Shown here in pieces: positions 47,935 to 58,653 of a stretch of 64,000 nucleotides of DNA (positions are counted from its first letter, which is position 1; each line of letters starts with the position of its first letter). A program made the translations under genes and the position numbers. The DNA comes from Candidatus Endonucleibacter sp. (ex Gigantidas childressi). GTDB taxonomy: Bacteria; Pseudomonadota; Gammaproteobacteria; Pseudomonadales; Endozoicomonadaceae. Below the pieces are notes generated by a model, which did no database searches, was not told the DNA's origin, and worked only from the letters and a program-made list of their open reading frames with translations. The stretch lies in contig JASXSU010000003.1 in the NCBI GenBank assembly GCA_030674875.1, positions 784,076 to 848,075 of the forward strand. The letters are read 5' to 3'.

Positions 47935-48509
47935 TATATGGTTTCCATTATAGGTTCAGCCAGTAATTATGATTGTTATTATTTCCTAATATATTGATGT
48001 TATTACTGTTTTTTATAGTGTTTGCTTTTTATCGATGAAATATTAAAAAACAAATTACTCTCAGATGTTACTAGTGCTAGTCATTTCTCCGCCTTATTTT
48101 GATGCGTAACAATTTGGTTGCTAATAGCAAGACTGAACCGCATACATGCTGCGCTATGCGTTTAATTTAATCGTAGAATATTGAACAAACAGTTCAAAAC
48201 AGGACTACATGTTGTTTTGACATTCCGCCAAGGATTACGGATACAAACTTCAGATAATGCCTTGCCAACTGTTGATCCTAGATCATCGGTATAGATATAA
48301 ATATATTTAAAACAGACTGTTCCTGCTCTTACTAATGTTGTTGTTATTCTATCGGCAAACGTACCAAATAATACAGGGTAAATAATCTATGTACGGGACA
48401 AAAAACCTGAAGACCATGATTTTCAAGGCATAATTTAGTATGACGTGACTCTCAGACAAGGTAACCTGCACGGTCTTTTACCCCAGAATAGGTTATGGTT
48501 GTTGAGCAT
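47935..48509. other. Upstream region of the coiled-coil gene
   Basis: No gene recognised. CCTATAATGG near 47954 on the minus strand could be a -10 element. TATGTACGGGACAAAA occurs at about 48390; AAGGTAACCTGCACGGTCTTTT near 48459 partly repeats the minus-strand sequence near 36150. Confidence 0.4.
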
Positions 48510-49108
48510 GAAAGCTGGTTCGGATGGGAAACGTAAAAGTACCTACGGTTACAAAGCGCACATCAATGTTGATGAAGATGGCTTCATCAAGTCAACGGAT
48601 TACACTGCAGGCAATGTTCACGACTCCAATTGTTTTACCGAGTTATTAGGCGGCGACGAATCTGGGCTTATGCGGATAATGCTTACCGCAGCCAGTCGCA
48701 TGACCAGTGGCTGGCTGAGCGGTCCATTGATAACAGAGTGATAAAGCGAGCTTATCGCAACACGCCGCTAGACGAAAAATCCAAGAAATTTAATCGGCTA
48801 CATTCGGGAGTGCGATGTACCGTTGAGCGCGTCTTTGGTGTTTTGAAGCAACACTACGAGATGGCGAAAGCACGTTATCTGGGTCTTGATCGGAACCGTA
48901 CGCGATTTGAGATGATGTGTGTTGCGCACAACATCAAGCGAGGGTTATCGATACAGCGGCAAGCTGTGCCTAAAAAATGAAAATGTGGGGTAATAAGACG
49001 CAATTCGTAAAGAATTCGCCCCTATGGCGTCATTTTTGACCTTTTTATCGTAAAAAAATGTAAGCCATTAATAACTGGCGTCAAATGGCGTTATCATGCA
49101 AAGGTCTC
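48510..49108 (+). mobile_element. 3' fragment of the 20190-type IS5 element
   Basis: Transposase codons GSDGKRKSTYGYKAHINVDE to IQRQAVPKK, then the right inverted end TGCAAAGGTCTC at 49108. A single-base deletion (TCTGGGCTT instead of TCTGCGGCTT, about 48660) breaks the frame into 48445-48741 and 48630-48980. Here the codon after KQHY is GAG, whereas the copy at 20.4 kb has TAG. The left half is missing. Confidence 0.9.
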
Positions 49109-49289
49109 ACATAGATAAATAATATAAAAATGTCCCGTGACTAGGTAGATCAATCATAAACTATTTGTACTGAATAGTTACTGTCAATATCCGGCCCTGC
49201 GTTATTATGCTTGCGTACCAACATAGAGACGTGACTCAATAGATGTGACCAATCCAGTTAAAAAGAATACTATAAGATGGAGCTATGTG

Positions 49290-49632
49290 CGGGACAAAAA
49301 ATATGAATATCTTTATTTTTAGTTCTCTATGATTGCAGCTTTGAGCAGTTAAGTGAGCTAATTCTGAGCTGCCTAGATATGAGCCATCCTTATGCCAACA
49401 AGTATTGCGTTGAAATTCTTGATATATGGTACTCCGATGTTTTCCGGTAGCTGTGGCAATGTCCGTAAAACTTAATCCTTGCCATTTTAGCGCGACTATC
49501 ATATATCTATCACCCTCGGTGAGCTGTTGATACGTCATAGGTTTTTACTTCGTGATTGGAGCAAAAAACTAAGGGTATCGCAGTTCATCGTTTTTATTAA
49601 ATTGGCTGTCGCACTTAGTGTATGAATTCGGC
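49290..49632 (-). mobile_element. IS30-family left-end fragment, reversed
   Basis: From GCCGAATTCATACACTAAGTG at the right border to the first ~70 transposase codons (MTYQQLTEGDRYMIVALKWQ, then FTDIATATGKHRSTIYQEF) and a breakpoint near 49320, after which the frame continues in foreign sequence. Same IS30 as at 29.3 and 35.6 kb. Confidence 0.8.
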
Positions 49633-49750
49633 AAACATAATATCAGCTCAGCTAGGGAGTCATAAGTTCAAACTATACTCGTTAGGGTGTGTGTCCATAT
49701 TCCAATTGATGGTGATAGTCGGAGATAAGCGACGAAGGCTATTGACTCTA

Positions 49751-49878
49751 TACCTGTTACTAGTAAAGATGTGGGTAGGCAGCAAGCAAGCGAAATCCTC
49801 TGGGCCTATGAGTAGTGGTTGGTTGGTTGGAGGTGATGAAAATAGTTAGCAGCTACGCACTTTCAAAGAGGATGGGTG
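49751..49878 (+). repeat. TA-element copy, diverged
   Basis: TACCTGTTACTAGTAAAG, GTGGGTAGGCAGCAAGC, GAGTAGTGG and a weak end GAGGATGGGTG. TA precedes it. Confidence 0.65.
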
Positions 49879-50295
49879 TGAGTGACTGTGGTGAGGGACT
49901 GTGGTGAGGGAATGCTGACAACAAAATAGCAATTTCAAAGGCACGGGGTTTATGAGTGGAAGGTGATTGTAGTGTGGGAAATCTGCTCACAGCCTGAGGC
50001 CTAGAAGTGAAATTGGAATAATGGATGTTGTTGAATTTTCGGTTTTGCTTTAGATGATTTTATCGTTTTTTAACTGTTTTGCTGTTTTTGAGGCCTATTA
50101 CCGTAGATGTAAGAAGCAACGGATGGGTTTTTATGGTGACAAGTGCTTAATCTTTTGGTAGATTGATCTCTGACCATAGAGATCGTAGGATGATTTTAAT
50201 AAACTAGAAAACAATGAGTTGACGCGGTGTGTTGTTAAGAGTATTATGCTGATTCTTTCTTATTTGTATTTATGACGAAGGGTTAAATAGTATAT

Positions 50296-50372
50296 CGGGG
50301 TATAGCGCAGTCTGGTAGCGCGCCTGCTTTGGGAGCAGGATGTCGGGAGTTCGAATCTCTCTACCCCGACCA
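50296..50372 (+). tRNA. tRNA-Pro (TGG)
   Basis: Full cloverleaf: acceptor CGGGGTA / TACCCCG, anticodon stem CCTGC/GCAGG around TTTGGGA, T-arm GGGAGTTCGAATCTC, encoded CCA. First of four tRNAs upstream of tig, an arrangement shared with Pseudomonas. Confidence 0.97.
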
Positions 50373-50383
50373 GTTTGTGTTGA

Positions 50384-50460
50384 GCGCCCGTAGCTCAGCT
50401 GGATAGAGCAACGGCCTTCTAAGCCGTAGGTCGCAGGTTCGAATCCTGCCGGGCGCGCCA
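50384..50460 (+). tRNA. tRNA-Arg (TCT)
   Basis: Acceptor GCGCCCG / CGGGCGC, anticodon loop CTTCTAA between ACGGC and GCCGT, T-arm GCAGGTTCGAATCCTGC, encoded CCA. Eleven bases after tRNA-Pro, hence one transcript. Confidence 0.97.
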
Positions 50461-50597
50461 TTAGCGGCGTTTGATTTTTTAATGGTGATGAAGAGAGTTT
50501 TTAGTAGTTTTGAATGTATTCGTTCCTATAGGTTGGATATGAATTTGTAAAAACAATAAATTTTGATGTTGCGTAGTAGAGATGGGCGAGTGTAAGT

Positions 50598-50674
50598 GGT
50601 GGGCGTAGCTCAGTTGGTAGAGCTCCGGATTGTGATTCCGGCGGTCGAGGGTTCAAGCCCCTTCGTCCACCCCA
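50598..50674 (+). tRNA. tRNA-His (GTG)
   Basis: Acceptor GTGGGCG / CGTCCAC with an extra 5' G (50598) facing discriminator C, the His identity pair; anticodon loop ATTGTGATT; T-arm GAGGGTTCAAGCCCC; encoded CCA. Confidence 0.96.
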
Positions 50675-50720
50675 ATTGCCCTTGGTATATTGCTTCTTTG
50701 TGTGAGTATTGGTTTGTTAG

Positions 50721-50805
50721 GCGGGAGTGGTGGAATTGGTAGACACGCTGGATTTAGGTTCCAGTGCCGCAAGGTGTGAGAGTTCGAGTCTCTCCTTCCG
50801 CACCA
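50721..50805 (+). tRNA. tRNA-Leu (TAG)
   Basis: 85 bases with the long variable arm (TGCCGCAAGGTG) of class II tRNAs, anticodon loop TTTAGGT between CTGGA and TCCAG, acceptor GCGGGAG / CTTCCGC, encoded CCA. Confidence 0.97.
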
Positions 50806-50825
50806 TTTTGTTGGTCATTATTACC

Positions 50826-50853
50826 GGGGATAAGAGAGCTTATCCCCTTTTTT
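50826..50853 (+). terminator. Rho-independent terminator of the tRNA cluster
   Basis: GGGGATAAG, loop AGAG, CTTATCCCC followed by six T. Perfect 9-bp stem, 20 bases after the tRNA-Leu gene. Confidence 0.93.
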
Positions 50854-50875
50854 GTATGGCATTTGCTGAGAGTTA

Positions 50876-50997
50876 TACCAGTCACCATTGAATATGTGGA
50901 TAGGTGAAAAGCGAACGAACTCTCATGAGTTTTAATGGTAGCAAGTGGTTGAGGTAAGAGCGAGCGGCAACTCCACGCCTTCAAGTGATTGCTTGTA
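50876..50997 (+). repeat. TA-element copy (tRNA-tig gap)
   Basis: TACCAGTCACCATTGAA to CCTTCAAGTGATTGCTTGTA. Occupies a third of the 408-base gap before tig; the remaining part shows no gene. Confidence 0.7.
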
Positions 50998-51213
50998 TGC
51001 CAAAAGTAATTTGAGGTGCAGGTAGGCTCCTGGGGTAGGCTAGATTGGGTAGCTAATTGATTGGGGTGAAGAGTGTGGCCAACTCTTGCGCCTTTGGAAG
51101 TTGTGGTGACTGTGCCATGGAAGAAGTGAAAGTGGACGTGTTGATAAGAGTATTTGCTAGTTTGTGAGCTTTTCTAGATATCATATCGGTAACTCATGTA
51201 TTGAGGAACAAAA

Positions 51214-52581
51214 ATGCGAGTCGAACTTGAAGCGGCTTCTGGACTGGAACGTCGCCTGAATATTACTATTCCCCATGATGAAATTGAAGGCGAGGTTTAT
51301 AAGCGACTTCGGGATCTATCAAAACGGGTTCGTTTGGATGGGTTTCGTCCTGGAAAGGTTCCTATGAAGGTTGTAAAGAGTCGTTATGGTTCTGAAACTC
51401 GTAAGGAAGTTTTGAATGAGATGATGAGGTCTTCTTTGGTTGAGGCTGTCGCTCAGGAGAAGTTAAACCCTGTTGCCACTCCTGTTATAGATATTAAGGC
51501 AGACGAGGAGGGCAAGGATTTTCAGTTTATGGCCACTTTTGAAGTATACCCTGAAATACAGCTGTCTGATTTCTCTGATATTGTTGTTGAGAATCCGGTA
51601 GTGAGTGTTGTTAGTAAGGATATCGATGAAATGATTGATGTTCTGAAAAAGCAGAGCTGTACGTTTGAGGTGGTGAAGCGTCCAGCAGAAAAAGGCGATC
51701 AGGTGAGCTTTGATTATAAAGGAAGCCTGGATGGTGATATTTTTGAGGGTGGTTCTGCTGACGAAGCCCGTATTGAAATTGGTTCGGGGCGAATGATTCC
51801 TGGATTTGAAGATGGTTTGATAGGGTTGTCTGCTGAAGATGAAAAAGTATTAAAATTGACTTTCCCTGAGGAATATAATTCCAAAGAATTAGCTGGTAAA
51901 GATGTTGAGTTTGCCTGCAAGATTAGAGAGGTGTTTGGTTCTGTGATGCCTGAAATGAGCGACAGTTTCTTTGCGCAATTTGGTGTTACTTCCGGAGGAT
52001 TTGATAAGTTTCGAGACGAAGTAGGCAAAAATATGGAGCGAGAGCTTCGTAAGGCGGTGAGGGGAAAGGTAAAGAATCAAATAATGGATGGATTGCTAGC
52101 AGGCTGTGATATTGACGTGCCAAAGGCTTTAGTTTCCCAAGAAGTAGATAATATGCGTGAACAGGCGGCTAATAATATGGGGAGCCGTGGTGACTTTGAT
52201 GTTAAATTGTTGCCTGCTAGTATGTTTGAAGCTGATGCGAAAAAGCGTGTTATTCTTGGATTATTGATAGGTAAAATAGTCGAAGATCTAGATGTGAAAG
52301 TTGATGATGGGCGTGTGCGTAGTAAAATTGAGGATATGGCTTCTGCTTACCAAGAACCTCAGGAGGTTATTGATTGGTATTACAGTAATAATGAACAACT
52401 TTCCCAGGTAAAGTATGTTGTTCTTGAAGAGCAGGTGGTAGATACTATTTTCGAATTAGCTCAAGTCACTGAGAAAGTGTGTGGTTATCAAGATATTATC
52501 AAGCCAGGACAAAACACTGAGCAGGCTGTAGTCTCAGGTGATACTGACGACGTAGATGAAGGGTCTGTTGAGCAAGTATAA
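51214..52581 (+). CDS. tig: Trigger factor
   Basis: Ribosome-bound chaperone with peptidyl-prolyl isomerase activity. 455 residues: ribosome-binding tail with the GFRPGKVPM signature (about 44-52), FKBP-type PPIase domain (GDQVSFDYKGSLDGD, then GSGRMIPGFEDGLIG, about 160-240) and the helical C-terminal chaperone arms. The last ~25 residues are acidic and family-poor, making it slightly longer than usual. GAGGAAC precedes ATG 51214. First of tig-clpP-clpX. Confidence 0.97.
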   Translation: MRVELEAASGLERRLNITIPHDEIEGEVYKRLRDLSKRVRLDGFRPGKVPMKVVKSRYGSETRKEVLNEMMRSSLVEAVAQEKLNPVATPVIDIKADEEGKDFQFMATFEVYPEIQLSDFSDIVVENPVVSVVSKDIDEMIDVLKKQSCTFEVVKRPAEKGDQVSFDYKGSLDGDIFEGGSADEARIEIGSGRMIPGFEDGLIGLSAEDEKVLKLTFPEEYNSKELAGKDVEFACKIREVFGSVMPEMSDSFFAQFGVTSGGFDKFRDEVGKNMERELRKAVRGKVKNQIMDGLLAGCDIDVPKALVSQEVDNMREQAANNMGSRGDFDVKLLPASMFEADAKKRVILGLLIGKIVEDLDVKVDDGRVRSKIEDMASAYQEPQEVIDWYYSNNEQLSQVKYVVLEEQVVDTIFELAQVTEKVCGYQDIIKPGQNTEQAVVSGDTDDVDEGSVEQV

Positions 52582-52799
52582 TTATATAAAAAAATGCTTT
52601 AAAGGTGATCTATATCAGTTGCCGTTGAAAGTGATATAAGTTAATAATGTCGCGCCTTTATTGGAGTATGTGCCTAAAGGGCGATGAGCGTAAGTAGCTT
52701 GCTATTCAAGCTTCAGTGCTGTGATTGTTGTAAAGTTCGGTGCAAGGTAGTCTTAAGGCTACTTCATCTTCTTCGACTTGACAGGAGTTAAAACAGGTT

Positions 52800-53471
52800 A
52801 TGTCTAAACAGACATGTGCGCAAGGTGCAGAGCTCACCAGTTCCATGTTGGTGCCTATGGTGGTTGAGCAGTCGGCTCGGGGTGAGCGCTCCTATGATAT
52901 TTATTCTCGTCTTTTAAAAGAGAGAGTGATTTTCATGGTAGGTCAGGTTGAAGATCATATGGCTAACCTGGTTGTGGCTCAATTACTTTTTCTTGAGTCT
53001 GATAATCCAGATAAGGATATTCATCTTTATATCAACTCTCCTGGAGGAGTTGTAACGGCTGGTATGTCAGTCTATGATACCATGCAATTTATTAAGCCTG
53101 ATGTCTCAACGATGTGTATCGGTCAGGCTGCGAGCATGGGCTCTCTTTTGCTTGCTGGTGGTGCTGCAGGAAAGCGATATATTTTACCTCATTCTCGAGT
53201 TATGATTCATCAGCCGTTGGGTGGCTTTCAGGGACAGGCATCAGATATAGAAATTCATGCTAAAGAAATAATGTCTATTAAGGCTAAGCTTAACATGGTT
53301 CTTGCCCAGCATACTGGTCAGTCTATTGATGTCATTGAACGTGATACTGATCGGGATAATTTTATGAATGCTGAAGCGGCATTGGCTTATGGGCTTGTTG
53401 ATAAAATTATGATTAATAGACAGACTGAGCCATCAGGTAGTTCAGATAAAACAGGTAAATCGGAAAAATAG
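52800..53471 (+). CDS. clpP: ATP-dependent Clp protease proteolytic subunit
   Basis: Serine protease of the ClpXP/ClpAP complex. 223 residues; catalytic Ser in GQAASMGS (about 112), His in MIHQPLGG (about 137), Asp in TDRDNFM region; substrate-binding [10 protein letters not shown] short propeptide is expected from the family. ACAGGAG lies upstream. clpX follows after 385 bases, an unusually wide gap filled partly by a TA-element, so the two may be less tightly coupled than in relatives. Confidence 0.97.
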   Translation: MSKQTCAQGAELTSSMLVPMVVEQSARGERSYDIYSRLLKERVIFMVGQVEDHMANLVVAQLLFLESDNPDKDIHLYINSPGGVVTAGMSVYDTMQFIKPDVSTMCIGQAASMGSLLLAGGAAGKRYILPHSRVMIHQPLGGFQGQASDIEIHAKEIMSIKAKLNMVLAQHTGQSIDVIERDTDRDNFMNAEAALAYGLVDKIMINRQTEPSGSSDKTGKSEK

Positions 53472-53630
53472 CTATGATTTTGTTTGTTGTATGCCTAAAA
53501 TCGTTGGATGTATGGGTGGCAATGTGTTAAGTCATTGAGAGTTGTAGTAGTAAGTGGTTGAGAAACTGCCGAAATGAATGCATTTTTAAGGTAGCGAGTC
53601 TTTTGGAGTAGTTAATGCTTCAATTGCACA

Positions 53631-53746
53631 CGTTACCATTGAGGATAGGTTGGCAATAGGCGAGCCAAGACCCATGATCCTATGAATAGCAAGTGATTGG
53701 TGAGTGAGGTGAGTTAACTGCCTCACACCTTTAATAGTGTTGGGTA
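53631..53746 (+). repeat. TA-element copy (clpP-clpX gap)
   Basis: CGTTACCATTGAGGATAGG to AATAGTGTTGGGTA followed by TA; interior AATAGGCGAGCC, CCTATGAATAGCAAG. It widens the clpP-clpX spacing. The rest of 53472-53856 has no gene. Confidence 0.7.
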
Positions 53747-53856
53747 TATTGGAGTTAAGGTGGTTTTAACTTTGCTAGATAACGCACTTGAAGAGGAGCA
53801 TCAATCCTTGCATTTTGATCGATGCGGGTGTTGTTTTTGATAACTAGGGTAATCGA

Positions 53857-55146
53857 ATGGCCGACGAAGTAAGCGGTAAGGGTGAGGATGACGGTAAGTT
53901 GTTGTACTGCTCTTTTTGTGGAAAAAGTCAGCACGAGGTTAGCAAACTGATTGCAGGTCCATCCGTTTTTGTCTGTAATGAATGTGTTGACTTGTGTAAC
54001 GACATAATACAAGAGGAGAGTCACGACGCTGATGGGGAAGAGGTTTCTAGTAAACTGCCTGTACCCAGAGAGATTAAGGATATTCTTGATGAGTATGTGA
54101 TTGGGCAGTCTCAGGCTAAAAAGGTTCTTGCTGTTGCTGTTTATAATCATTATAAGCGTCTTCGCTATGGAGACAAAAACAAAAGTGACGTGGAGCTAGG
54201 TAAAAGTAATATTCTGATCATTGGTCCTACTGGTAGTGGGAAGACTTTGCTGGCGGAAACGCTGGCAAGGTTGCTGGATGTGCCGTTTACTATTGCTGAC
54301 GCAACTACGTTAACAGAAGCTGGTTACGTAGGTGAAGATGTTGAAAATATTATTCAAAAGTTGTTACAAAAGTGTGATTATGATGTAGATAAGGCTCAGA
54401 TGGGCATTGTTTATATTGATGAGATTGATAAGATTTCAAGAAAATCAGATAATCCTTCCATTACGCGTGATGTTTCTGGAGAGGGGGTGCAACAGGCGCT
54501 TTTGAAATTGATCGAAGGTACTGTGGCTTCTGTTCCTCCTCAAGGGGGGCGAAAGCATCCTCAGCAAGAATTTTTGCAGGTAAATACGTCTACTATATTG
54601 TTTATCTGTGGCGGCGCTTTTGCCGGACTTGATAAGGTGGTTAGAGATCGTACGGATAAGTCTAGTATTGGTTTCTCTGCAGAAGTGAAGAGTAAGGAAA
54701 GCGGTAAGGACTTGGGTGAAACTTTTAAGGAGGTTGAGCCGGAAGATTTGGTTAAGTTTGGTTTGATTCCGGAATTTGTTGGACGACTGCCTGTATTGGC
54801 CACCTTGGAAGAGCTTAATGAAAATGCGTTGGTTAGAATTCTTACTGAGCCAAAAAATGCATTGACGAAGCAATATAATAAGTTGTTTGAAATGGAAGGT
54901 GTAGATGTAGATTTCCGAAGCGATGCTCTTGAAGCTGTGGCCAAAAAAGCGATGAAACGTAAGACTGGTGCGCGTGGGTTGAGATCTATTCTTGAGTCTG
55001 TCTTGTTAAATTCTATGTATGATATCCCTTCACTGGAATCTGTCTCTAAAATTGTTGTTGATAAGGGAGTTATCAATGGTGAGTCTGAGCCGTTGTTGAT
55101 TTATGCAAATAGGGATGCTCAGAAGGCTTTGTCGGATAAAGGGTGA
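53857..55146 (+). CDS. clpX: ATP-dependent Clp protease ATP-binding subunit ClpX
   Basis: AAA+ unfoldase feeding ClpP. 429 residues: N-terminal zinc-binding domain (Cys18, Cys21, Cys40, Cys43), Walker A GPTGSGKT (about 123-130), Walker [11 protein letters not shown], and the ClpX pore and C-terminal motifs ([10 protein letters not shown]). Length and motifs are normal. The gene that usually follows, lon, is displaced here: fabI comes next and lon lies 4.5 kb further on, reversed. Confidence 0.98.
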   Translation: MADEVSGKGEDDGKLLYCSFCGKSQHEVSKLIAGPSVFVCNECVDLCNDIIQEESHDADGEEVSSKLPVPREIKDILDEYVIGQSQAKKVLAVAVYNHYKRLRYGDKNKSDVELGKSNILIIGPTGSGKTLLAETLARLLDVPFTIADATTLTEAGYVGEDVENIIQKLLQKCDYDVDKAQMGIVYIDEIDKISRKSDNPSITRDVSGEGVQQALLKLIEGTVASVPPQGGRKHPQQEFLQVNTSTILFICGGAFAGLDKVVRDRTDKSSIGFSAEVKSKESGKDLGETFKEVEPEDLVKFGLIPEFVGRLPVLATLEELNENALVRILTEPKNALTKQYNKLFEMEGVDVDFRSDALEAVAKKAMKRKTGARGLRSILESVLLNSMYDIPSLESVSKIVVDKGVINGESEPLLIYANRDAQKALSDKG

Positions 55147-55555
55147 TGTCTTCTTTTTTATGCTGTGCAGGTAAGGTCTGATAAGAGATTGTGGCGTGGT
55201 GTTCGTGTATGCTCGTGCCCATTGAGTCTGAGGGTTCATTGGGTCACTATCGCGTACATATATCGCCGCTGTCTATAGGATTTGTAGGCTTTCGTTAGTG
55301 TGTGTCGACGACTAATGCATTCAGTGGAAAACGTGTATAGCATCCTACAATAATAAGGATTCTTCGGCTAGTCGCCTATTATCTCTTCGGTTATTTTAGG
55401 CGTAAGCTGAGCCCTTCGGTAAAACGTGAATATTTCTTGCCGCGAAAAACAATCAACACCTATAAATAAAGAAGTATTTCTCTGGTCTATCTAGTTTTAG
55501 CGCACCATTAAGTATATTTCTCCATTAATTATTACACAATTAAGGAACAAGCCCC
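55147..55555. other. clpX-fabI gap (possible rearrangement border)
   Basis: About 400 bases, no gene and no clear TA-element recognised; GGAACAAGCC precedes the fabI start. This is one candidate border of the fabI-ppiD-hupB-lon inversion. Confidence 0.45.
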
Positions 55556-56353
55556 ATGGGATTTATGAGCGGAAAACGAGTCCTTATCGTTGGTGTCGCG
55601 AGCAAGCACTCGATTGCTGCTGGTATTGCTGAGGCCATGTATAATGAAGGAGCAGACTTGGCTTTTACCTATCAGTCTGAACGCCTGAAGTCTCGGGTTG
55701 AGAAGTTTGCTGAAGGCTGGGGTTCGTCTTCTGACCTTTGCTTTCCTTGCGATGTAACAAGCGATGACGAAGTGGAGGAAGTTTTTACTAGCCTTAACCG
55801 TAGTTGGGATGGCTTAGATGTAATTATTCATTCGGTGGGATTTGCTCCAGGAGATCAATTAACTGGTGAATTCCATCAGGTTACTACCCGTGAAGGCTTT
55901 CGGATTTCTCATGATATTAGCGCTTATAGTTTCATTGCTTTTGCCAAAGCAGGTGAGGCAATGATGGATGGACGCTCAGGCTCTTTACTGACGCTATCTT
56001 ACTTGGGGGCAGAGCGCACCATACCAAATTACAACGTTATGGGGCTTGCCAAAGCTAGTTTGGAGGCAAGTGTCCGCTACCTTGCCAGCAGCATGGGGCC
56101 TAAGGGTATTCGTGTGAATGGTATTTCTGCTGGCCCTATTAAAACATTAGCCGCTTCAGGAATTGCTAACTTCAGAAAGATGCTTTCTCACAACGAAAAG
56201 AGAGCTCCCCTTCGGAGAAATGTAAGCCAGCGCGAAGTGGGTAATGTTGCTGCTTTTCTTAGCTCGGATCTAGCATCAGCCATAACCGGCGAGATTATCC
56301 ATGTTGACTGCGGTTTCAATATTACATGTATGAGCTCACTGGACTCTGAGTAG
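55556..56353 (+). CDS. fabI: Enoyl-[acyl-carrier-protein] reductase (NADH) FabI
   Basis: Last step of each fatty acid elongation cycle. 265 residues of the short-chain dehydrogenase fold: [20 protein letters not shown] (cofactor loop typical of FabI), HSVGFAP, and the Tyr-x6-Lys catalytic pair in [12 protein letters not shown] few residues precede the usual start; ATG 55571 (MSGKRV) is an alternative to ATG 55556. Convergent with ppiD across a bidirectional hairpin. Confidence 0.97.
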   Translation: MGFMSGKRVLIVGVASKHSIAAGIAEAMYNEGADLAFTYQSERLKSRVEKFAEGWGSSSDLCFPCDVTSDDEVEEVFTSLNRSWDGLDVIIHSVGFAPGDQLTGEFHQVTTREGFRISHDISAYSFIAFAKAGEAMMDGRSGSLLTLSYLGAERTIPNYNVMGLAKASLEASVRYLASSMGPKGIRVNGISAGPIKTLAASGIANFRKMLSHNEKRAPLRRNVSQREVGNVAAFLSSDLASAITGEIIHVDCGFNITCMSSLDSE

Positions 56354-56390
56354 CTCTCTCGCTAGCAAGGTTGAGATACTACGAAGCATT

Positions 56391-56437
56391 GATGGGTGCT
56401 CCTTAGCCCCCATCAAAAAAACCTATTAGGCTTTTTG
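56391..56437. terminator. Bidirectional terminator between fabI and ppiD
   Basis: GATGGG...CCCCATC hairpin followed by a second compact palindrome AAAAAACCTATTAGGCTTTTT at 56415-56435, giving a T-run on both strands. Placed between convergent genes. Confidence 0.75.
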
Positions 56438-56478
56438 CCTTCTATCTTCGCTACAAAATATAAGGGTCTACAGGAATA

Positions 56479-58395
56479 TTAGTCACCCTTTTCCGTTTTA
56501 TCTTTTAATAGAATATTCACGTTACCATCATCCTTAAGGCCTTTTAAGTATTCAATGTAAATGTTTCTTCCATTATTTTTTGCAATGTACTTCTCTCTAG
56601 CTGCCATTATTTTTTCATCAGCTTCTTTGTGCTCTCCGGGATAAACAGCCGATAGTAAAATTATCGCTATATCTCCATTCAGTAACGCGGTATATGTCAC
56701 CTCTGGTTTGTCAGTGACCGGATAAGGCATCTTAAACGCCTTGGATAGTATTTGGTGATTAATAGATGGTTGTCTTCGATTAACTCTTTTTGTTTCGCTC
56801 CAGCTTAATCCTGCTGTTTCTGCTGCTTTCTGGGCATCACCAGATTTTATATTGGCTATTAACTGTTCGGCTTTTTCCTGAAGTTGTTTCTGTGTTTTTT
56901 CACTTGTAATTGAGGTGATAATAGAGCTCGTGACATTATCCAGAGGAGTTAATTGTGACTCATAATACTCCTTTACTCTTAGAACCAGAGATATTTGTGG
57001 CGATAACTCAATAACCTCGCTATTTATCCTGTCTACTAGCACATCATTGCTAAAGGATGCCGTGATTATTTTTTGGTTGGCTGTAATGCCGGAGCCACCA
57101 TTACGGTCAAAGGCTTTTGTTGTTTTAATCGTCAAGCCTAGCTGCTCAGAAGGTTGGCTCAGGTCCATGGCTTCAAAGCTTATATCTGCTAACTGTCGAT
57201 TTTTTTCAAAAAACAGATTCTCTACCTCGCGATCTTTCAAAGAATTGATAATATTGTCGCGTAACTCTTTAACGGAGGGTAATTCTTGCTGCGCTCTTTC
57301 TGTCAGTTTTATAATATGCAGGCCGTAAGATGTTTCAATTATTCCAGACGTCTGGCCTACTTTAAGGTTGGCTACAGCCTGGTCAAAAGCATCACCGTAA
57401 AATCCTTTTTGAATAAACCCCATGTTGCCGCCTTTTTCTGCGGTAACTAGGTCATCTGAGTACTCTTTTGCCAGCTTCTCGAAGTCAGCCTCTTTTTTTA
57501 GCTTTTGGATTACCTCATTGGCTCTTTTCTGAGCTTCTTCAGGTTTGCGTTTGCTTCCTGCTTCAATCAATATTGATGAAACCTTCTGTTTATCTACGAA
57601 TCCAGCCTTTATATCTGCAATATGAGCTTGATATTCACGATCAATATCTTCATCACTTATATTAATAGTCTCTGCTAGTTCAGCTTTATTTATCTCAATG
57701 TAGCTGACGACAACTTTTTCAGGCACTACAAATTGATTCTGGTTTGCGTTGTAGAATGATAAAATCTCATCATTAGAAATTTCAACAGCTTTTCTTACAG
57801 GGTCGGACGCCAGCTCCAACCAAGAAACATCTCGAGTTTGATTTTCAAGAGAGTCTAAACGCATCATTTCAGTAGTAGTGATAAATTCTGACGCAGAAAG
57901 TCCTTCACGTAGCTGAATTAGTAGCTTTTCTTCCCGCATCATGTCTTTAAACTGTGTTGGAGTCATGCCGATATTACGAATTAGCATTTTAAATTGATTT
58001 TGATCAAAACGCCCTTTATTTTGAAACTCAGGCATGCTGATAATGATGCTATCCAGAGCCTTTAGATCAATACTCATGTTTTGTTGTTTAGCGTCTTGCA
58101 GCTGCAGGGTACGATCAACCAATGACCGTAAAACAGCCTCGGTGAATACTTTGTCATCTATCATGGAGGGATCAAACTGATCACCCATTTGACCCATCAG
58201 CATCCGTTTCTGTTGATCTAAAAACCTATATAGTTGTTCCTGAGTAATATCTTGACCATTAACCGAAGCAATATTAGGGTTGCTAGGATTTGGACCTAAT
58301 GTTTCTAGTCCTGTAATAGCCATCATAAAGGCAATAACAGCAATAATAACAATAGTTACCCAGCTTTTTGCTTTATCTCTCATCAATTGCAGCAT
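56479..58395 (-). CDS. ppiD: Periplasmic folding chaperone PpiD
   Basis: SurA-like chaperone anchored in the inner membrane near the Sec translocon. 638 residues from ATG 58395 (MLQLMRDKAKSWVTIVIIA), preferred over 58461 because TGAGG precedes it and the family starts at MLQxMRD. One membrane helix (about 15-35), SurA_N-type domain, and a parvulin rotamase domain (about 240-360: EKGGNMGFIQKGFYGDAFD, GIIETSYGLHIIKL). Downstream of hupB as in Pseudomonas and E. coli. Confidence 0.95.
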   Translation of the reverse strand: MLQLMRDKAKSWVTIVIIAVIAFMMAITGLETLGPNPSNPNIASVNGQDITQEQLYRFLDQQKRMLMGQMGDQFDPSMIDDKVFTEAVLRSLVDRTLQLQDAKQQNMSIDLKALDSIIISMPEFQNKGRFDQNQFKMLIRNIGMTPTQFKDMMREEKLLIQLREGLSASEFITTTEMMRLDSLENQTRDVSWLELASDPVRKAVEISNDEILSFYNANQNQFVVPEKVVVSYIEINKAELAETINISDEDIDREYQAHIADIKAGFVDKQKVSSILIEAGSKRKPEEAQKRANEVIQKLKKEADFEKLAKEYSDDLVTAEKGGNMGFIQKGFYGDAFDQAVANLKVGQTSGIIETSYGLHIIKLTERAQQELPSVKELRDNIINSLKDREVENLFFEKNRQLADISFEAMDLSQPSEQLGLTIKTTKAFDRNGGSGITANQKIITASFSNDVLVDRINSEVIELSPQISLVLRVKEYYESQLTPLDNVTSSIITSITSEKTQKQLQEKAEQLIANIKSGDAQKAAETAGLSWSETKRVNRRQPSINHQILSKAFKMPYPVTDKPEVTYTALLNGDIAIILLSAVYPGEHKEADEKIMAAREKYIAKNNGRNIYIEYLKGLKDDGNVNILLKDKTEKGD

Positions 58396-58603
58396 ACAAA
58401 CCTCAATACAGGCTTGCTGTCCAGGTGAGCTCTGGTTTATCAAGCAGGCCTTATTGCTCACAGTAAAAGAGCTACTTCGCTATCATGTCGCAAAACGGCA
58501 GTGCAACAAAGAAGCTCTAGCTCTAACAAAAAAGCGCACCTATTGATGCGCCAGGATAGAAAGAAATCAAGGATAAGAACAATACCCAGTCGTTATCTTT
58601 CCT

Positions 58604-58628
58604 ATACCTTTATAGCAAAAGGGTATAC
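58604..58628. repeat. Miniature TATACC/GGGTATA palindrome
   Basis: TATACCTTTATAGCAAAAG then GGTATA: the terminal arms of the TA-element with almost no interior, 26 bases after the hupB stop. It could be a collapsed copy and may act as a hairpin for hupB mRNA. Confidence 0.5.
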
Positions 58629-58653
58629 TTCTACCCCGCTTTACGGCACAAAA

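Noticed and set aside
52614-52640. Short TATATCAGTTGCCGTTGAAAG-like stretch after tig as another TA-element
   Set aside because: Only one arm-like segment, no interior; too weak to list as a copy.
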